Made by a program: the position numbers and the translations under genes
Part shown: piece by piece, positions 1-14,271 of the stretch
How the letters are laid out: each line of letters begins with the position of its first letter
How positions within the stretch are numbered: position 1 is the stretch's first letter
The notes under the pieces: model-generated
The model's input: the letters and a program-made list of their open reading frames with translations, nothing else
Told to the model about the DNA's origin: nothing
Database searches by the model: none
Assembly (NCBI RefSeq): GCF_032854445.1
Contig: NC_088300.1
Coordinates: forward strand, 5,456,001 to 5,520,000
Length of the DNA stretch: 64,000 nucleotides
Source: Liolophura sinensis
Taxonomy: Eukaryota > Mollusca > Polyplacophora > Chitonida > Chitonidae
Direction: 5' to 3'

Positions 1-1650
1 ACAATGAGAATTGATCTGTATGCCAACGGAATATTGTGGACCTCGGTACTGTTTACCTGGCGTAATGTCTGATCTTACGACATGGATATGTATGCCGGCG
101 CATAAACGCTAGAAATACCCTGAGACCACACGACCGTGAGGTACATACAATACAGGCGGGTAAATGCACTGGAGTACACTATTATCAAGGGATTTGTTCA
201 CAGTAACTTATAAAACATTGTACTTCAACACACCCTCGTCACGCTACTTAAAGCCAGCTAATCCGTGTGAACCCACGCTCTAAACTTTATCCCCGGCAAT
301 ATTTGGCTTCGTCAATTGCATTATGACATTATGTACACGACACATATACAAATCTGTCTGCAATATACACGTGATACATGCAAATCCACGCGGTGGGCGT
401 TGTACATATATGTGGGAATCATGTTGTGTTTCCAAGCCAAATTTGATCTACAACCTGACCAAACACAACACATAGCGCGGACCTCTGTGAAAGCTGAGAC
501 AAATTTCACAACGAAATCGAGCGCCATAAATTTATAATCGGGCCGATTTAATCCTCTCCTTACGAGAGCGTGGGGTATAGAGGCGAGTGTGGAATTTAGA
601 TCGCAATTTACCAGGACGGCGACCCGAGTGAAACTCAAGTTACCGATCCCCCACCGGGCAGTTTGCCGGCAGTTCTTGACTAACCCCTATCATCTAAGTA
701 AACATAGAAAGTAATTTGCTGTTCGCGTGTATAATATATATTCAGTCATGTAAATAACGGAGTGAAATAGTCGTCGTTACCGAGACTCCCGCCCCGACAC
801 GCTCCCCCGGCATACCTCATCCGTCCGAACGGCAAGCTGGAGTAAGCACCGTGGAACCCGCAGCGACACAACACGTACCTCTACAGATACGTATGCATAT
901 CTTTTCTACAGCCAGGTATATTCTGTCAACAAGGATTGAGGCGAAAAACCCAAAGGTAAGACATTGCATCTTTAACACTATTTCAGGACTCAGTATACCG
1001 GTACATAAAAATGATAACACACACATGTATAATAATAAATGTCTAGGGCCGGATTGTTTGTTTAATCACGATATACATGTACCCTCCAGATCGAGCATCA
1101 GGGTTAAGTTAGGGTATTAAGTAGGCCTTTTGTCTTAGACATAGGGTTAACATGTATCAATGGTTCAAACCAAACTCAGCTTGGGAACCTATACAGCATC
1201 TTTGCAAGTCAGCTTGGGAAGCGTCTTGGCTAAATGCCTACAGTCTTGTTCTTGATACATATACATCGAATCTTTAAGTGTGTACTTGTGGTGTTTGTGG
1301 GTTGTATGTAAATGCCTTACCAGTTTGAGTGAGTACTTACATGGTTGGAAGTTTAGTTTTGGGCGTTTGTATTAAAGTAATTGCGATGTACTTTCTTATT
1401 TCATCTCTCTGTTTTCAACATTTGAATCCTTAGCCCTGTAACTGGCAATAATTTTTCCATGCCTTGAATATTTTAATGGTTTTTATATCTATATATCACT
1501 GTGCAAAGAGTTTGCAATGGTCAACATGAAGGGGGTTTATAGACATAGGCCTGTTTATCAGATCTATATCTTGTATTGTTGTAACCTACATGGAAAGGCA
1601 ACAGGATTTATAAATTACAGACTGAGCATTTTGCGCTGAAGCCTTAGTCA
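1..1650. other. Non-coding stretch, no gene seen
   Basis: Short open frames on both strands lack good starts, splice sites or recognisable protein patterns. No repeat structure was seen here. Confidence 0.5.
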
Positions 1651-1705
1651 CGGAGTAAGCCTATAATGTCACATTTACACACAAAAACGATCCATGTGAT
1701 ATTGG

Positions 1706-3170
1706 GGTACGCACAGTCCTTGAAACTCCTTGAAAGTGCTTGAAAAATACAATTTCAATTTCAAGTACTTGAAAGTCCTTAAAAAAGACAAATACTCCTG
1801 GAAACTCCTTGAAAATCTTAGTTTGTCCCGAACTTAAATATTGTCTGCTTACCGCCGAGTCTGTATATCGGGAGCTCGCTGATAATTCTCCCATAATCAG
1901 GGCTTCCTCTGGCACTCGACATTGTCGCAAATTTATAACAATTTTTGAAAATGGCGATAAAATTTGCAAACTGCGAATGTTTTTGACAACAAATTTATTT
2001 ACTTAAGAAACGTACAAACGTTATACAAAATCCACCATGGGAGTTTTCTGAGATTTTTTTTAGCATATTTTCGCAATTTTTCTAATTAAAATAATCCACT
2101 TTCATTTCGAACGACATCATCTCGGCGAAACAACAACAACACAGTTGTATGGCCATTACTTGACAGAAATCTTCAAAGGGGGTTCGGTATTGTTGCAAGT
2201 TGACTTGCATTAAATAACGTTTCAAGTCATTTTTATTAAATAACGAATGAGAATCATGGCATTTTGGGGGATGCCTTTCATTGCCAATTGTAAAAAAAAA
2301 ATAAATAAATATATCAAGGGAGATAAATCAAGGTAGAGTTACACCTGTAAATGAAGTTACCTGCCATGAAAAATTTAAACTTTTCCACTTTATAAACTAT
2401 TTTTTTTTGGATCCGAAGTAAATTTAATAGTTTTAGAATATGTGCCGTTACATGTGTGCGCCGTCTGGTTTTCTCCTGTCAGCCTGTTACTCCAATTTAC
2501 TGATGATAATGTTGCATTTAAATAAACTGAATTTGCAAATTAATTTCGCAACAAAGTTTTCTGATAGAAGAAATTACATTTTACTAGGATGTTACAGATG
2601 GGTTAAAAAAAGGATTGATTTTTGTTTTCAAAAACCAAAAGGACGTTTGTGGAGGGGAGGGGAGGACGTTTGATAAACTCCAGATATAGATGGAAGAGAC
2701 CAAACTGATTCTAGCAGCTACACCAAGGCAGATAAAAACGAATTACAGAAGGAGACCTACAAGAGTCATGGCCGCTAAGGAAGTATGGCTAAAGAAAAAT
2801 AGTATTTACTACAAAATCTGGTGGGTGGCTAAAGTGACTGGCTAAAAAAAATACTGACCCAGAGGAAGCCCTGCATAATGATATATGGCATTCATGTTTT
2901 TTTTTACTGAGCCAAGGCCGGGTCAAACAATGTGTCGCATTACAGAGGTGAAGGGCAGACATTTGATGCAAAAGCAAGCGAACTATTCAATATACTTGCA
3001 AATTAAAAGCCTCTATAATTCATACTTAAAATATAGCCTATAATTTGCACTATGGTATGTTTATACTAGCCTTGAAAATGACAAAAAAAAAACCTCCTGG
3101 AAAACTCCTTGAAAACTCCTTGAATTTCATTTTCATATACCTGTACGAACTCTGGATATGGTCTTGTGCC
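1706..3170. repeat. Relic transposon-like region with CCTTGAAA repeats
   Basis: Clusters of CTCCTTGAAA-type words occur at about 1711-1820 and again at 3070-3125. Between them, a 14-15 bp word (CAGGGCTTCCTCTGG) occurs once on each strand, near 1899 and 2855, so part of the interior is inverted. This resembles decayed non-autonomous DNA transposon sequence common in invertebrate genomes. No transposase frame or clean terminal repeats were found, so the class is not assigned and the outer limits are approximate. Confidence 0.4.
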
Positions 3171-3179
3171 CTGAAATCT

Positions 3180-6100
3180 TTTTGTAGATAAACAAAACCG
3201 TTTCAGCCTACACCATACATGCAGTTGCATATCACATATTGTAAATGAGCTGTCATACTTTGCTTGCATACCGATTAGCTGCCAACACATAAAGTCAGTA
3301 TTTATTTACACGGCTTTGCATATGTATATGTGAACTTATGTGTGGGATAACGGGTCTGGAGTGGACACTTCAGCGAGTCCTCAATGTGGTCAATACACCC
3401 AGAGACCGCCTTCAAATATACCTGTCACAATGTGAACTGTTAATAAACCGTGTAGTTTTGGACGTGCAGTAATCATTAACCAACCCTATACGTTCTTGAT
3501 TTAGTGTGTTTGTCTGTTAAGATTAATTAATGCCAGACTGGGGAGGGGGAGGACAAATGCATCACCTGGAAGTCTACACTCTGGGAAAATGTGTACAGAT
3601 TATAGGCTTAGGCTGTGTCAAACTCCCTTAGAGCTATGTACTAAAGCTTCCATGTTGTTCGATATTGTCAAGAAAGAGTTCTGTAATGGGAAAATTTTGT
3701 GTTATCTTTTAACCATATATACTGGTAATTCTAATTGGTGAATGCGTGCATTTGAGATACTCCCGAACCTATTTTCAGTTCTATGTAAATCTAGCAGTTG
3801 AACGGATGGGTCACTCTATACATAACAAAGGGCTGTACTTTGATGCCGCATTGTTCCATTATCCTTGGTACAAACCCTTTCAAACTTTAGTCACTCAAAT
3901 GCCATGATTTTGTTAATATACTGACCATACACTGATTTTCAAGGCCATAGCTGGAGTCTGTACACAGGGTTAAAATGAAAACATAGCCTCAAAAACGCAC
4001 GTTCCGGTGGCCCACATTACATCACCTGTCAGGTGTCATGAGTAGAGCGCCCGCTGCACCTGTGTGACACGTATCAAGGATTGCTGGAAAAAAAATTACT
4101 CTTAAGGAGATTCGGGTCCCAATCAGTTCACGGAAAAAACGTTTGCGCACCGTCTACCAAGAAGATGGTGGACCAATTGATCACCTTTTCAAGTAAAACA
4201 AGGTAGAGCATCACTTTGAAATGTCTTTGAACATACGTTTTTTTTTAACTCTGTTTTGATTTTGGTCCCATGAACAAAAATCTTATGGGATGAAATTGAA
4301 ATTTGGCCTGTATACTTAGGACATAATGGCTTTTGAATGTGTAAATTTTTAGAAGCTGACGTAAGAAAGTTTCGGAGATACTGAGTGTCACATTACGGCC
4401 CATTTTTTATGCTCACCCGAGATATGTTGGCTTAATGACCGAATGAAACCTACATAATTTTGAAACAATCTTCTGTTGCCCCGAAGTTGTTTCAAGCTAA
4501 GAATAACACACGGCTCGGAGCTTGATTTGAAGATGGAATTGGAAAGTTAAATTTGTTGTCCATTTCCTCTGATCAGGCACTCCTATAAATACTATTCGAT
4601 TTGCCCCCCGCAGTCACTGGATATTGGTCTGAAGTGTAATTACGACGAGGAGCGGGGGGGTCAGTAATCTGGCCTGGGCGAATTTCCAACTGTGGCGTTA
4701 CCAAGTCCCTTACAGGATCTGATGTCACCTATCCAGGGCATAGAAGATTACACCATCACGTTTTCAACGCTTTGAATGAGATCTCACGGGAATTTATGAG
4801 AGACAGTTGAATTACCAGTATTACTTCTCTACTTTGGTTATCGTAGAGTTTATTACTGTATTTATTTTCTACTTTTTTGGCAGGGAATCGAGTGTGTGTA
4901 GGGTAAGATTTTGACGTCAACTGTGAAAAATGGTCACAATCTGTATTCATCTGGAGTACATTTTGAGCTTCACGAATATATTATCATACCTTTGTCAAAA
5001 CTTTATCCCAAAAGTCACATTCATCGTGGTATATATAAGTGGTTCGGCGACATACAGCTAGCAGCGTACATGCATTGCGTTTCATTTATTAACAAAATCA
5101 CTGGCATATTTCCAATGCTGTAAACTTATATATGATCAGTTTATAGACTAATATTTTATTTTAGACAGGACAGTTGGGTAATCTCCTGTGCAGTTTCTTA
5201 GATATTTATAACTATGACGTGCGGTACACATTTCAAGCATGCATGTTGAGGAGCCGTCTTTTATACCGCAAAGCCTTCAACTGTAACAATTTCATCTCTC
5301 TTGTTTCACTTGTAAGTAATCAAGTTACCATTGCATTCTGGTTCAAATCATCCTAAAACAGGATCCACCGACTGCCTTTTCTGAGATTGCCAACGTATAT
5401 GTGGCATTTTACGTCACCCTCATGTTCCCATTCAGGTGAATAGTCACGTGATATGTTGAATAATTTCAAATTTGCATTTCAAGATCTTGCATAATTTTTT
5501 TGATAAGACCCGGATGCAAAAACAGTTCTTTTCTGCATTTGGTATTACAGAAACGCAGTGTTCATGGACTTTGTTTACTGAAGAGAAATCTTATAACCAG
5601 TTAATATAGTTCGGATCAGTCTTGGGAGATGTTCGTTTAGAATACTCATAAATTTTTATTTAAACTCGTTACGGTATAAACATGTATTCTCACTGGTTTG
5701 TATTCTGTTTTCAAGTCCATGTGAAAACAGTCCTTCACGGGCTTAGAGAAATATTGGATCTGATTTCAACAGAAAACAATCACTTTAATATTATGATGGT
5801 GCTGTGAATGGTATATACTGTCACCAATTGCCTAAAGAGTCCGTGTTAGTCAGGACAGACTACATGTATAATCAGACGGGATATGTATTTATTTTCCCTA
5901 TCGAACATGGTAACACTGTCTACACTGTAAGACTATAGCCATTGTCTTGTCCTCTACTGATTGCATTATGCTCGTTGGTTTAGAGCTCGTGTCGTAATGA
6001 CTGTATCGTGCTTCCTTGGGGAAGTTTTATCCAAGATACTGTAGCAACGGCAGATCTGTCCAGTTGTGTACGCCTACTTGGTCTTTGATGTTAGTGTATG

Positions 6101-9100
6101 TATATAGGTAAAGCGGTCTGGCATCATCATTGCCTACCGGAATGACGGTCACTTTGAACGGTCGCTGTGTAATAGCATTGTCCAGCGTGCACGAATCGTA
6201 TTACAAATCGAATGCTTATGCAGTGAGAATAAAAGACGGTCCATCTCGCTCCAGCTCTGAATTATAATGCGCCGGATGGCTTGAAATCCATTTCCTCAGA
6301 CAAATACTGCATGTTCGTTGAAATCGGTGGTTGACGGCAATGGTGTTTATCTAAGACCGGTCGATACCAGCCCAGGCGCTAACCCTCGGGGTGATAGGGA
6401 ACTATACTACCACCACTGGTCATACCATGGTGTCTGGTTACCATCGACCCCCACGGGCTGGCTGCGTGGACAATACCCCCAGACGCGTTTAGCCCAGGTA
6501 ACGTTTCATGTCACGTATTGCGTTACCAGCAGATCACCTCCAGGTATTATTAGCTCGGTCAACCACTGACAGCCCAAAGAGGCCACCATGCCGCTGGACA
6601 GGCCCGTTAAGGTACGGCTGTCATGACCGCTCTTGTCCCTTTAGGCCCTCTTGTGAGCAGCCCCTTAATCCCCTCCACGTGAGAGTCTCTGCTCAGCTGA
6701 CATGGCTATATGCTGTGTATGTACGTTGTTGATATATGAAAATAGTGACAATCAAATCGCAATTGAAATACATATTTTGGTGTACAAATACTTTATATAA
6801 ATTACCCTGGTACACAATTTGGACACTGATTATATTTATGAGTCAAAAACCCGTTTTGTGTCTTTTCTGCGCAATGGAAAGCTATTGAGTGATTATGTTG
6901 ACACGAATCCGTTCAAAATTCTTACTTTATATGCGCTAATTTCTGTGTTTGTGCTTGGTGTTGAACTTCGTTTTGGAAACTCGTTTAACAATTCTATGCC
7001 TGGAACGTCCGTTGTGCTTGTCGAATGGTGTACGAATGTTTCGTCACCATAAGCACAAGATCTTCCAACGTGTCAAGAGGGCCTTTTGCATTTATGTGGG
7101 CTTATGTACTTATGAAAAAGTGTTTGGCAAAATTATAAATAATGTCCAAGTTAATATGTAACAAAACTCAATTCGTTAATAGCATTAAGCATCTCAAGAC
7201 AAAATCTTGTAAGTAATAGTTAAGCAGGGACTTAAACAGTGAATGTTTGAACGTCTGAACGACGATGTATACGTCTATTAGGATAATAGACGCCCAGGAA
7301 ATATCTTTTGTGTATTAAATTGTCTCAGGAAAAGTCCTATTGTTTCTTGTAATGTTACAGAAGTGATGCTCTTTCTGATGCTCTTATTCTGATTTGATTG
7401 TGCTGCATACTGTGGGTAGAATTAGCCAGTAACATGAAAGGTTTCCGTACACCCATGTTTCCTGCTAAATACGTAAGTCAGACGTCATACCAGCGAACTG
7501 GCAAGGCGTCACCAAACGATGCAGTGCGAAAACAGCAACCATGCAATGTTCATTTCTTTAAATCACCAGAAAAGCCTCAGAGTACTACCGACGGAATATA
7601 GCTAAGGCGGGATCGCCTTTATTAGGGGTTTCATTTTTATTTTATTGCCCTATACATAACATTTACCAAGTATTGTTGGAGAAATACTTGCACTACGTTT
7701 CTCTATAAGGAAAGCCGTGGGAGCCGTTGCTGACCAGTGCACTGCGTGTCTGTTGTGGGTAATATTCCTCTTATGACGTTTACGTATCTTTCCTTGTAGC
7801 ATTTGTTAGATCTTGTAAATATGAACGTAATGTCCATAATGTATGTCGCTCTGCTACATACTTTTGTCTTGTCCTTGTTAATGTGATGGGGCTGGTGGGC
7901 AGATATGCATCGCGTTCAGCTACATTCAAAGCGCAACTGAGATGCGTATTTTTATAAGATTAGGATGATTTATAAATTAGCATGGTGCCCGATTTGGATA
8001 TTGATTTACGCGACTATAGAACATCCCTTCCCTCTTCTCAGCATCACTGAAAAATGTTTTGTGTACTTTATTCTTTTAATTGTGTTTAAATGACGTTGTT
8101 TTGGGTATTGGTGTAGCCACTGTTGACCTGAAACGTCCGTTTTGGTTGACGGCCGATATGTGAATGTCAGATATAACTCCTATAGATTTCCACACGCTTG
8201 GTCTGGAATGTCAGTGAAATAAGCTTGCCCTATATTGTGAAACATCGGTTGTAAAGAAAACTCACATACGTATAAATAAATAACATCAGCGCATCCCCCG
8301 TTATTACTTCACCAGCCATAAACTTTGGACTGATATGATCATTATATTGCATGAATGACAACTTCCAAAGTGACGTTGTCTCACAAAATCATTCACAAGT
8401 TACTGAGCTTACATCATGCACATCTATATCGTCACTAAGCTCATCTAGTTTGTCATCTGCAAAGATATGTGACCTAATACATACAAAACGATTGCATATA
8501 AACATGCGTTATACAAGTCAAATCACACAGCGGCTTTATGCACGTCTGTGAACTCACGAGGCGTTCATAAATACCTCGTGTATGACAAACAACCTTCATT
8601 ATTCTATTTAATGGGCCGCAGCACTTGAAATGGCCAGGTTTACGAGTGTTTACACGAGGCATCACTGTTTTAATTTTATTTTATTATGAAGTGTTTTTTC
8701 TTTTCATCGGGTGTACAATGTATATTGTATACGGATCTGCCATAGCTCCCCTGGACTGGTGACTCTGTCATATACTCTCCCGTCTATACAATCTGATTGA
8801 CACTTCTGTTGAGTGCAATCAACCTATAACTTCAATGGTAAAGTGCTTTCCGGCCGATTACCTCCAAATGCGAGACAATCGACACCTGCTGACTTCCAGA
8901 TTCAATCCTCCTCGCCAGTCAGAGAAGGTGGAATAAAAAGTAAAAAATACCATGTCACACCGACCAAGAAGGGCGCAAAAGTGAAGAGAGCAATTAAAAT
9001 ATTCACATAACGACGGCACTTTTGATTGAGAAGGCAGAGTTTTATGAGCTGTACTATTACGTAACAGCCATACATAACAGCCATACTCACGATCTCATGA

Positions 9101-9490
9101 CACGATGGGAGATGTATACATAGAGTCAGACTTGTTTGAATCTCCAAAAGATACCCGCTTTAGAGAATAATCACTTTACCGACATATTTCAATTTATATT
9201 TTACCGACAAGATCATAGATGTATAAGATATAACGATGTTGAAACGAAATATTTTAAGTTCTTTTATTTAAATTAATAATATAATAATAATAATACAGCT
9301 TTTTTGTTTGAGGAGGGGATGGGATGTTTTCTTTTTGATTTTGTGTGTGCTTTGGCTTTTTTTTTTGTTTGTTGTTTTTTGGTCAAATCCAAGCCATGAA
9401 ATGGACCTGATTTTCTAAATTTAAAATATTGAATAATCTCTTCAGGATTTAAAGGTCATCTAAGCGTTAGACACTTTCCCCGGTTTCTTA
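3180..9490. other. Non-coding stretch, no supported gene
   Basis: Nothing here can be tied to a gene. Two plus-strand frames, near 7,400-7,600 and 8,813-9,010, have protein-like composition (Ser/Pro/Lys-rich) but no convincing start or homology, and are treated as rejected candidates. A 32-bp word at 8,123 recurs at 14,240. Confidence 0.4.
8123..8154 (+). repeat. Dispersed 32-bp repeat, copy 1
   Basis: It begins TTGACCTGAAACGTCC and ends TTGACGGCC. A second copy at 14,240-14,271 on the same strand differs at about five or six positions. Probably a fragment of a longer, decayed interspersed element. Confidence 0.4.
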
Positions 9491-9494
9491 TCAG

Positions 9495-9580
9495 CATAAT
9501 GCTGGCCGCCATCGTATATTGTGAAATACTCTTGAGTGCGACGTAAAATATCAAATAAATAAATAAATAAATAAATTTCA
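9495..9580 (+). mobile_element. SINE 3'-end fragment
   Basis: This matches the 3' part of the main SINE family in the window: CATAATGCTGGCCGCCATCG, then a TGAAATACTCTTGAGTGCG block, then GACGTAAAATATCAAATAAA followed by an (AAAT)n tail. The tRNA-like head is missing, as expected from 5' truncation during target-primed insertion. Fuller relatives are at 43,307, 55,724 and 60,475. Confidence 0.75.
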
Positions 9581-12500
9581 ATCTGCCATAAGAAAAAAAT
9601 AAATCATTAAGTTGAGATTGTTTAGAAAACTGCAGGTTGATATAGTGTGACATTGTGATAAGTTGCTCAGCTTATCATCGGAGGAGAATGTCGGTTAAAT
9701 TGCATCTAGGATATGCATCATGCAACACTATAAAAATGCTAAAATAAAAGTCCTTCATCCCAGTTTAGCAGCTTTATCGCGTGCGTATTCCGTTGCTGTA
9801 AAAAAATACACCTAATAATATAGTCTGCTACACGAGAAAAATTATGGGATAACGGGGGTTATTAGACTGAATACAGACATCCTCGAGACGCAATAAAACA
9901 GCGCAAGTTGTAAAATAATAAAAGTTTACAACAGACATATCAATCGATCCACCGAATTGTGGATGTTAACGTTGTTAGCTGAAAAAGGACAGAGGCATAT
10001 CGTATACAACTACCCTATTTCTTCTAATTTCATTTTTGCGCAGCACAAACTTATATCACCTATAATTTATAATAAACCTAACAAATAAACCTAACGACTC
10101 CTCGACGTCATATAACTGAAAAAATTCCTAAGTACGGCGTAAAACTCCAAGCATACATACTTACATACGAAAATGACATAAAAATGCCAAATTAAGACAA
10201 GATATGAACTATAATCTTAATAGTATTCAAAAAACAATGTGTGTAAAAGGTTTGATATCAAGGGTGAAAAGATCTGATCTGTCAGGCAACTTCAGTGTTA
10301 AACAAAATAGAGAAAGATCATGGAGATGATGGATGTTATAGAGAGGAAGTTATGTGTGGCAGAGGACAGAGTAGTACTACGTACAGAGTTTTGTACACTC
10401 CACCGCGTTTTCATAATAAATGTGCAGTGTGAAGTAACTAATTCCTGTTAGATTATGACATCTAATCTGATTACGCTATATCTGCATCAGTGTCAACATG
10501 TATCAGCTTACTCTCGGGGAGTTCATCTATTCTAGTCTGAAGTTGAACTTGTCACTGATGACTTCACGATCAACTGACTACTTCATTTTGTTTATTCTTT
10601 GAGTGGTGTTTTATATTACGCCATTTATGAATATTCAGGTTTAGGAATGGTTTAGATAATAAAAGAGAAACTTAACACCGTCGAGGGCTGTTGCATACCC
10701 GTGATAAATCTTATGTAAAACGGCAGTTGAGCAAACAGGATCTATCATTTCAACATCAATAATTTACCTCGATTTTCGTCGAGTACCCTTTCACGTTACG
10801 GTCACTCTATTGATCTTTTTAAAGAAGACAAATCAACATGCTACCACAAAACTAAACTTCGAGAAATGTTGATTTGGGAATAGCAGTTTAAACATGTCCC
10901 TTTTGGAGTTTCAGTCTCACACTACAAAATCAAACTGATACAGAGTTAACTTGAATCATTCACTCTAAATATAAATCCTAATCTTTTGTAGTGTAGTACT
11001 GTTAGGAAATGTTCATGACGGTTCGGAAATTAATACCTTGCTCACCTTTTACATTGTTCCAAAAACATATAACTTTACACTATAAACGAATGAAATTGCG
11101 TTTCTAATCATCTCAAACTATGTGAAATCCCGTTAAACATTTTGCTTGACACTTTACCATATTAACCCACTCTATAACAAGGACAATTTTCCCGATTATA
11201 CATTACTGTTTTAACCGAATCAACTTGTAACTGATACCGAAACTCCCGTTTCTTAGAACCCCCGGGTCGTTCGTCATCATATTGGGGCAAGTCTAGAGTT
11301 ATAACAGGATGATCAGACAGGACATATGCTTTCTCACGTACAACCAATAAGTATGCACCAGAGTGTGCCAAGAGCAAAATTATGCGTCAATACGATTCGC
11401 AACGCATTCTGGACAGACTGGATACACGTCTGACAAGTAATTCTGACAACGTCGTACAAAGACAGAACATTGTTCTCAGGTAAGTGGAAATGAATGGGTT
11501 TACTCGAGAGGGAAGGGGCGGTGGTGAAAAGTATAGTTATACATAAGCCCTTTTATGCCCCAAGCTTCCGGCGCCAGATAGAGGTATCGCCATACAGACT
11601 TATATTGTTTTGGTGGCCATCTTGATTAATTTTTTTTTATTTCAGTTCGAGGTGGGAACTTCCAAGGCTTAAAATGTACGCACTCAGGCCACACATTCAC
11701 ATAAAACTTTGTTTTTGCATGATGCTGCAGAAAAATCCACGGTGATAGAAACTACATGTAATTATGAAGGAAACCAATGCGAACATGCGAAATGATAGGA
11801 GAGTCATCTGAACGAAGCACATTTGGCTCTATACTTATTGGAATGGCACCATCCCTGCATCTCTTGTTTAACCAACATATGTTTATTTAATTCAGTCCAG
11901 ACGCCAAATTTAGAATAGAATTCATAGGCCTCCATTTGTGTGAACAGCGTAATGTTCAAAGTCCTTTTTTCTTTATTTAAGTGCAAATGCGCTCCTCACT
12001 CAGGTGTGAAGTGCATTGCTTTTGATCTAGAAAATCATGGCGATCAACCTAAAGGAAATGTATAACTTCTTAGGTAATACACAGCCTGTCAGGCGCTGTA
12101 TGCCAAAATATGGCACCGATATGTCTATCAATGCCTCGGCATGGCGTTCGCTACGTCCAACAATAAAACAGGTAAATATATTTAGTTAATTAAGACGAAG
12201 CCTTATCATGGCTTAAACATAATTACCTTCGCTATTCAGCTTTCATCTATAATACGAAACAACTATGCCATTCTTTTCCTTAATTGGCCTCCAAACTTTA
12301 CACGAAATGGAGGAATATATCTCAGTGACAACACACGTTTTCGACATCTTCCCTACCTTGGCATAAAGAGACATTTTTTTGTCAATTTTAATGGTGCGAT
12401 TTGTTGTGTTGGTGCGGTTTTTTTTCAGCAAGCTACACTAACCATTACTGCATGTGTGATGTTTAAAGTCAAAAGTTGTATTGAGACAGAATAGTTGGCC

Positions 12501-13739
12501 AGCAAGAACTGAGCGTCTTTCTTGGACAAGGTCAAATGGTTATTACGGGCACAACATAAACTTCCGATTTTTCACAGAGGTCATAATCGTGTATCATCCA
12601 CAAAATAGACAGGAGGTGCATGCGTGTCAGATACAGTTTTGATATCTCTTTGGTGAAATTAAGTGATTCACTACAATACCATACCCGATATTGTAAACAG
12701 AGCCAAGTGTGGCCGGAAAAATCCCACAATACAGCTCGGTGTCTGTTAGTGCTAAATCATTTATCGGTAGACCATTTCGCAGTTAAATGAGACCGTTAGG
12801 GCCACGTGAACGGTCTCGGTGCTATATTGTCAGTGCCCGGCTTCGTACCCGGGAAGTACCAGGTCACCCTTTCCACACAGACAGAGAAAACGTGTTCTCA
12901 TTGTCACTTCACGCCGAAAAGCTTTAATGGGTAGTCGTTTAACGTTTCTCCTATTGTATCCTGTCGAGATAATATAGTTAACCGCTATCATATTTTACCA
13001 GTTCAGTAACTTGTGGAACGTATACACAATGAAAAAGCAATGCATTGGGCTGAATGGGAGAAAATTGCGCGGACTATCTGCCATATTATGACATTTGTGT
13101 TGGGCATATAACATTACGGTTTATTCAGCGGGCTAATTAACGCTACAGGCACACCTGAGATAGTGGAAGGACATATTATCTCGATTCACACTGTGGTACG
13201 ATCGTCCTCTGTTCAGTTCCTGTCTTTATATCGTTTATTTATGAAATGTATCTTCACGAAAATATGGTATATGAAATGCAAGCAAATAATAAGATATACT
13301 AGAGGAAAAAATTTCAGTTTTGCGAATAAGACAAAAAATTTCAAATCACTTTAAAATTGTTATTTCTTACGTTAAAGGTCAAAATATTGCTTAACAACGT
13401 AAATTCTGTGTAAGTTTTTATAAAACAAATATCAGCTAAATAACTGAAAGGGACATACCAAGATTAATGATTGAAATTTTGATTTAAGTCAAGGGGAGAA
13501 ATATTTTTTATCTTCATGCTAAATATGGGATGAATTGCAAGAAAACATCTTACACTTATATTCGGTAAACCAATGCGCACTTCGTGTTTATATGTTTTAT
13601 GAAAACAAAATAAAACAACTGTAATCTGTAGGCTCTAATATTTTAAACGTTTGAACATTTAGGGTACATTTCTTTTCATTTTGCTTTGAACAGAGAGGTA
13701 GATACTCCAAGGCGTTGGATTCAGATTATATAGGCTCTG

Positions 13740-13835
13740 TTTTATTGACATTTGTCTTTGATTACGGTTTAAGGGCGTAGCGGTATATACCCAGGAATGT
13801 TCACCGTTATTGGCGGTCAGTTTTATGGGTAGAAG
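13740..13835 (-). mobile_element. Decayed SINE body fragment
   Basis: The words TTGATTACGGTTTAAGGGCG, TTGGCGGTCAGTTTTATGGG and TAGAAGAAGC follow the order of the minus-strand SINE at 43,307 (TGATTGGAGATTTACGCC, ATGGCGGCCAGCATTATGG, GTGGAAACC) with heavy divergence. An old insertion. Confidence 0.4.
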
Positions 13836-14239
13836 AAGCGGTGTGCGGACGGAGTATTGAGCACTTTTCCACATGGGACGAAGAAATACGGAGAGAGCTC
13901 AGTATGTTCATATATGTCATAATGGTGGCAGTCAATGATCTTCACAGACCGTCATGTAAGTGCACACAAACGGCTGTATATTGCCATGCACCCATGCAGG
14001 CCCCGAGAGCACTGCAAATGGGGAGGATGCCGTCCGAGGCTCAGTCTGAACGAACAGCTTATGTTTATATTAACAATTGAATGCATGCATCATTATGACT
14101 TAACATAACTTCGGCAATATTGCAACCATCTCGTGGCGAACCCTAGCGCAGAGTAATGACCCAGGGAATCGTGGCGAACCTAGAGCAGGAGAAAGACAGA
14201 AGCTTGTTATCTACTCTTCTTGGCTGGTCTTTGAGATTA

Positions 14240-14271
14240 TTGACCTGGAACGTCCATATTGGATGACGGCT
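14240..14271 (+). repeat. Dispersed 32-bp repeat, copy 2
   Basis: Partner of the copy at 8,123-8,154. A SINE head fragment (CTAGCGCAGAGTAATGACCC) lies about 100 bp upstream, so both may belong to composite old repeat sequence. Confidence 0.35.

Noticed and set aside
7398-9010. Two Ser/Pro/Lys-rich frames (7,398-7,601 and 8,813-9,010) that might be terminal exons
   Set aside because: Neither has an in-frame ATG at its beginning that fits, and acceptors are weak; no homology seen.
11162-11377. Minus-strand 71-codon frame with coding-like codon use
   Set aside because: I looked for a retroelement integrase tail or other domain and could not match it.
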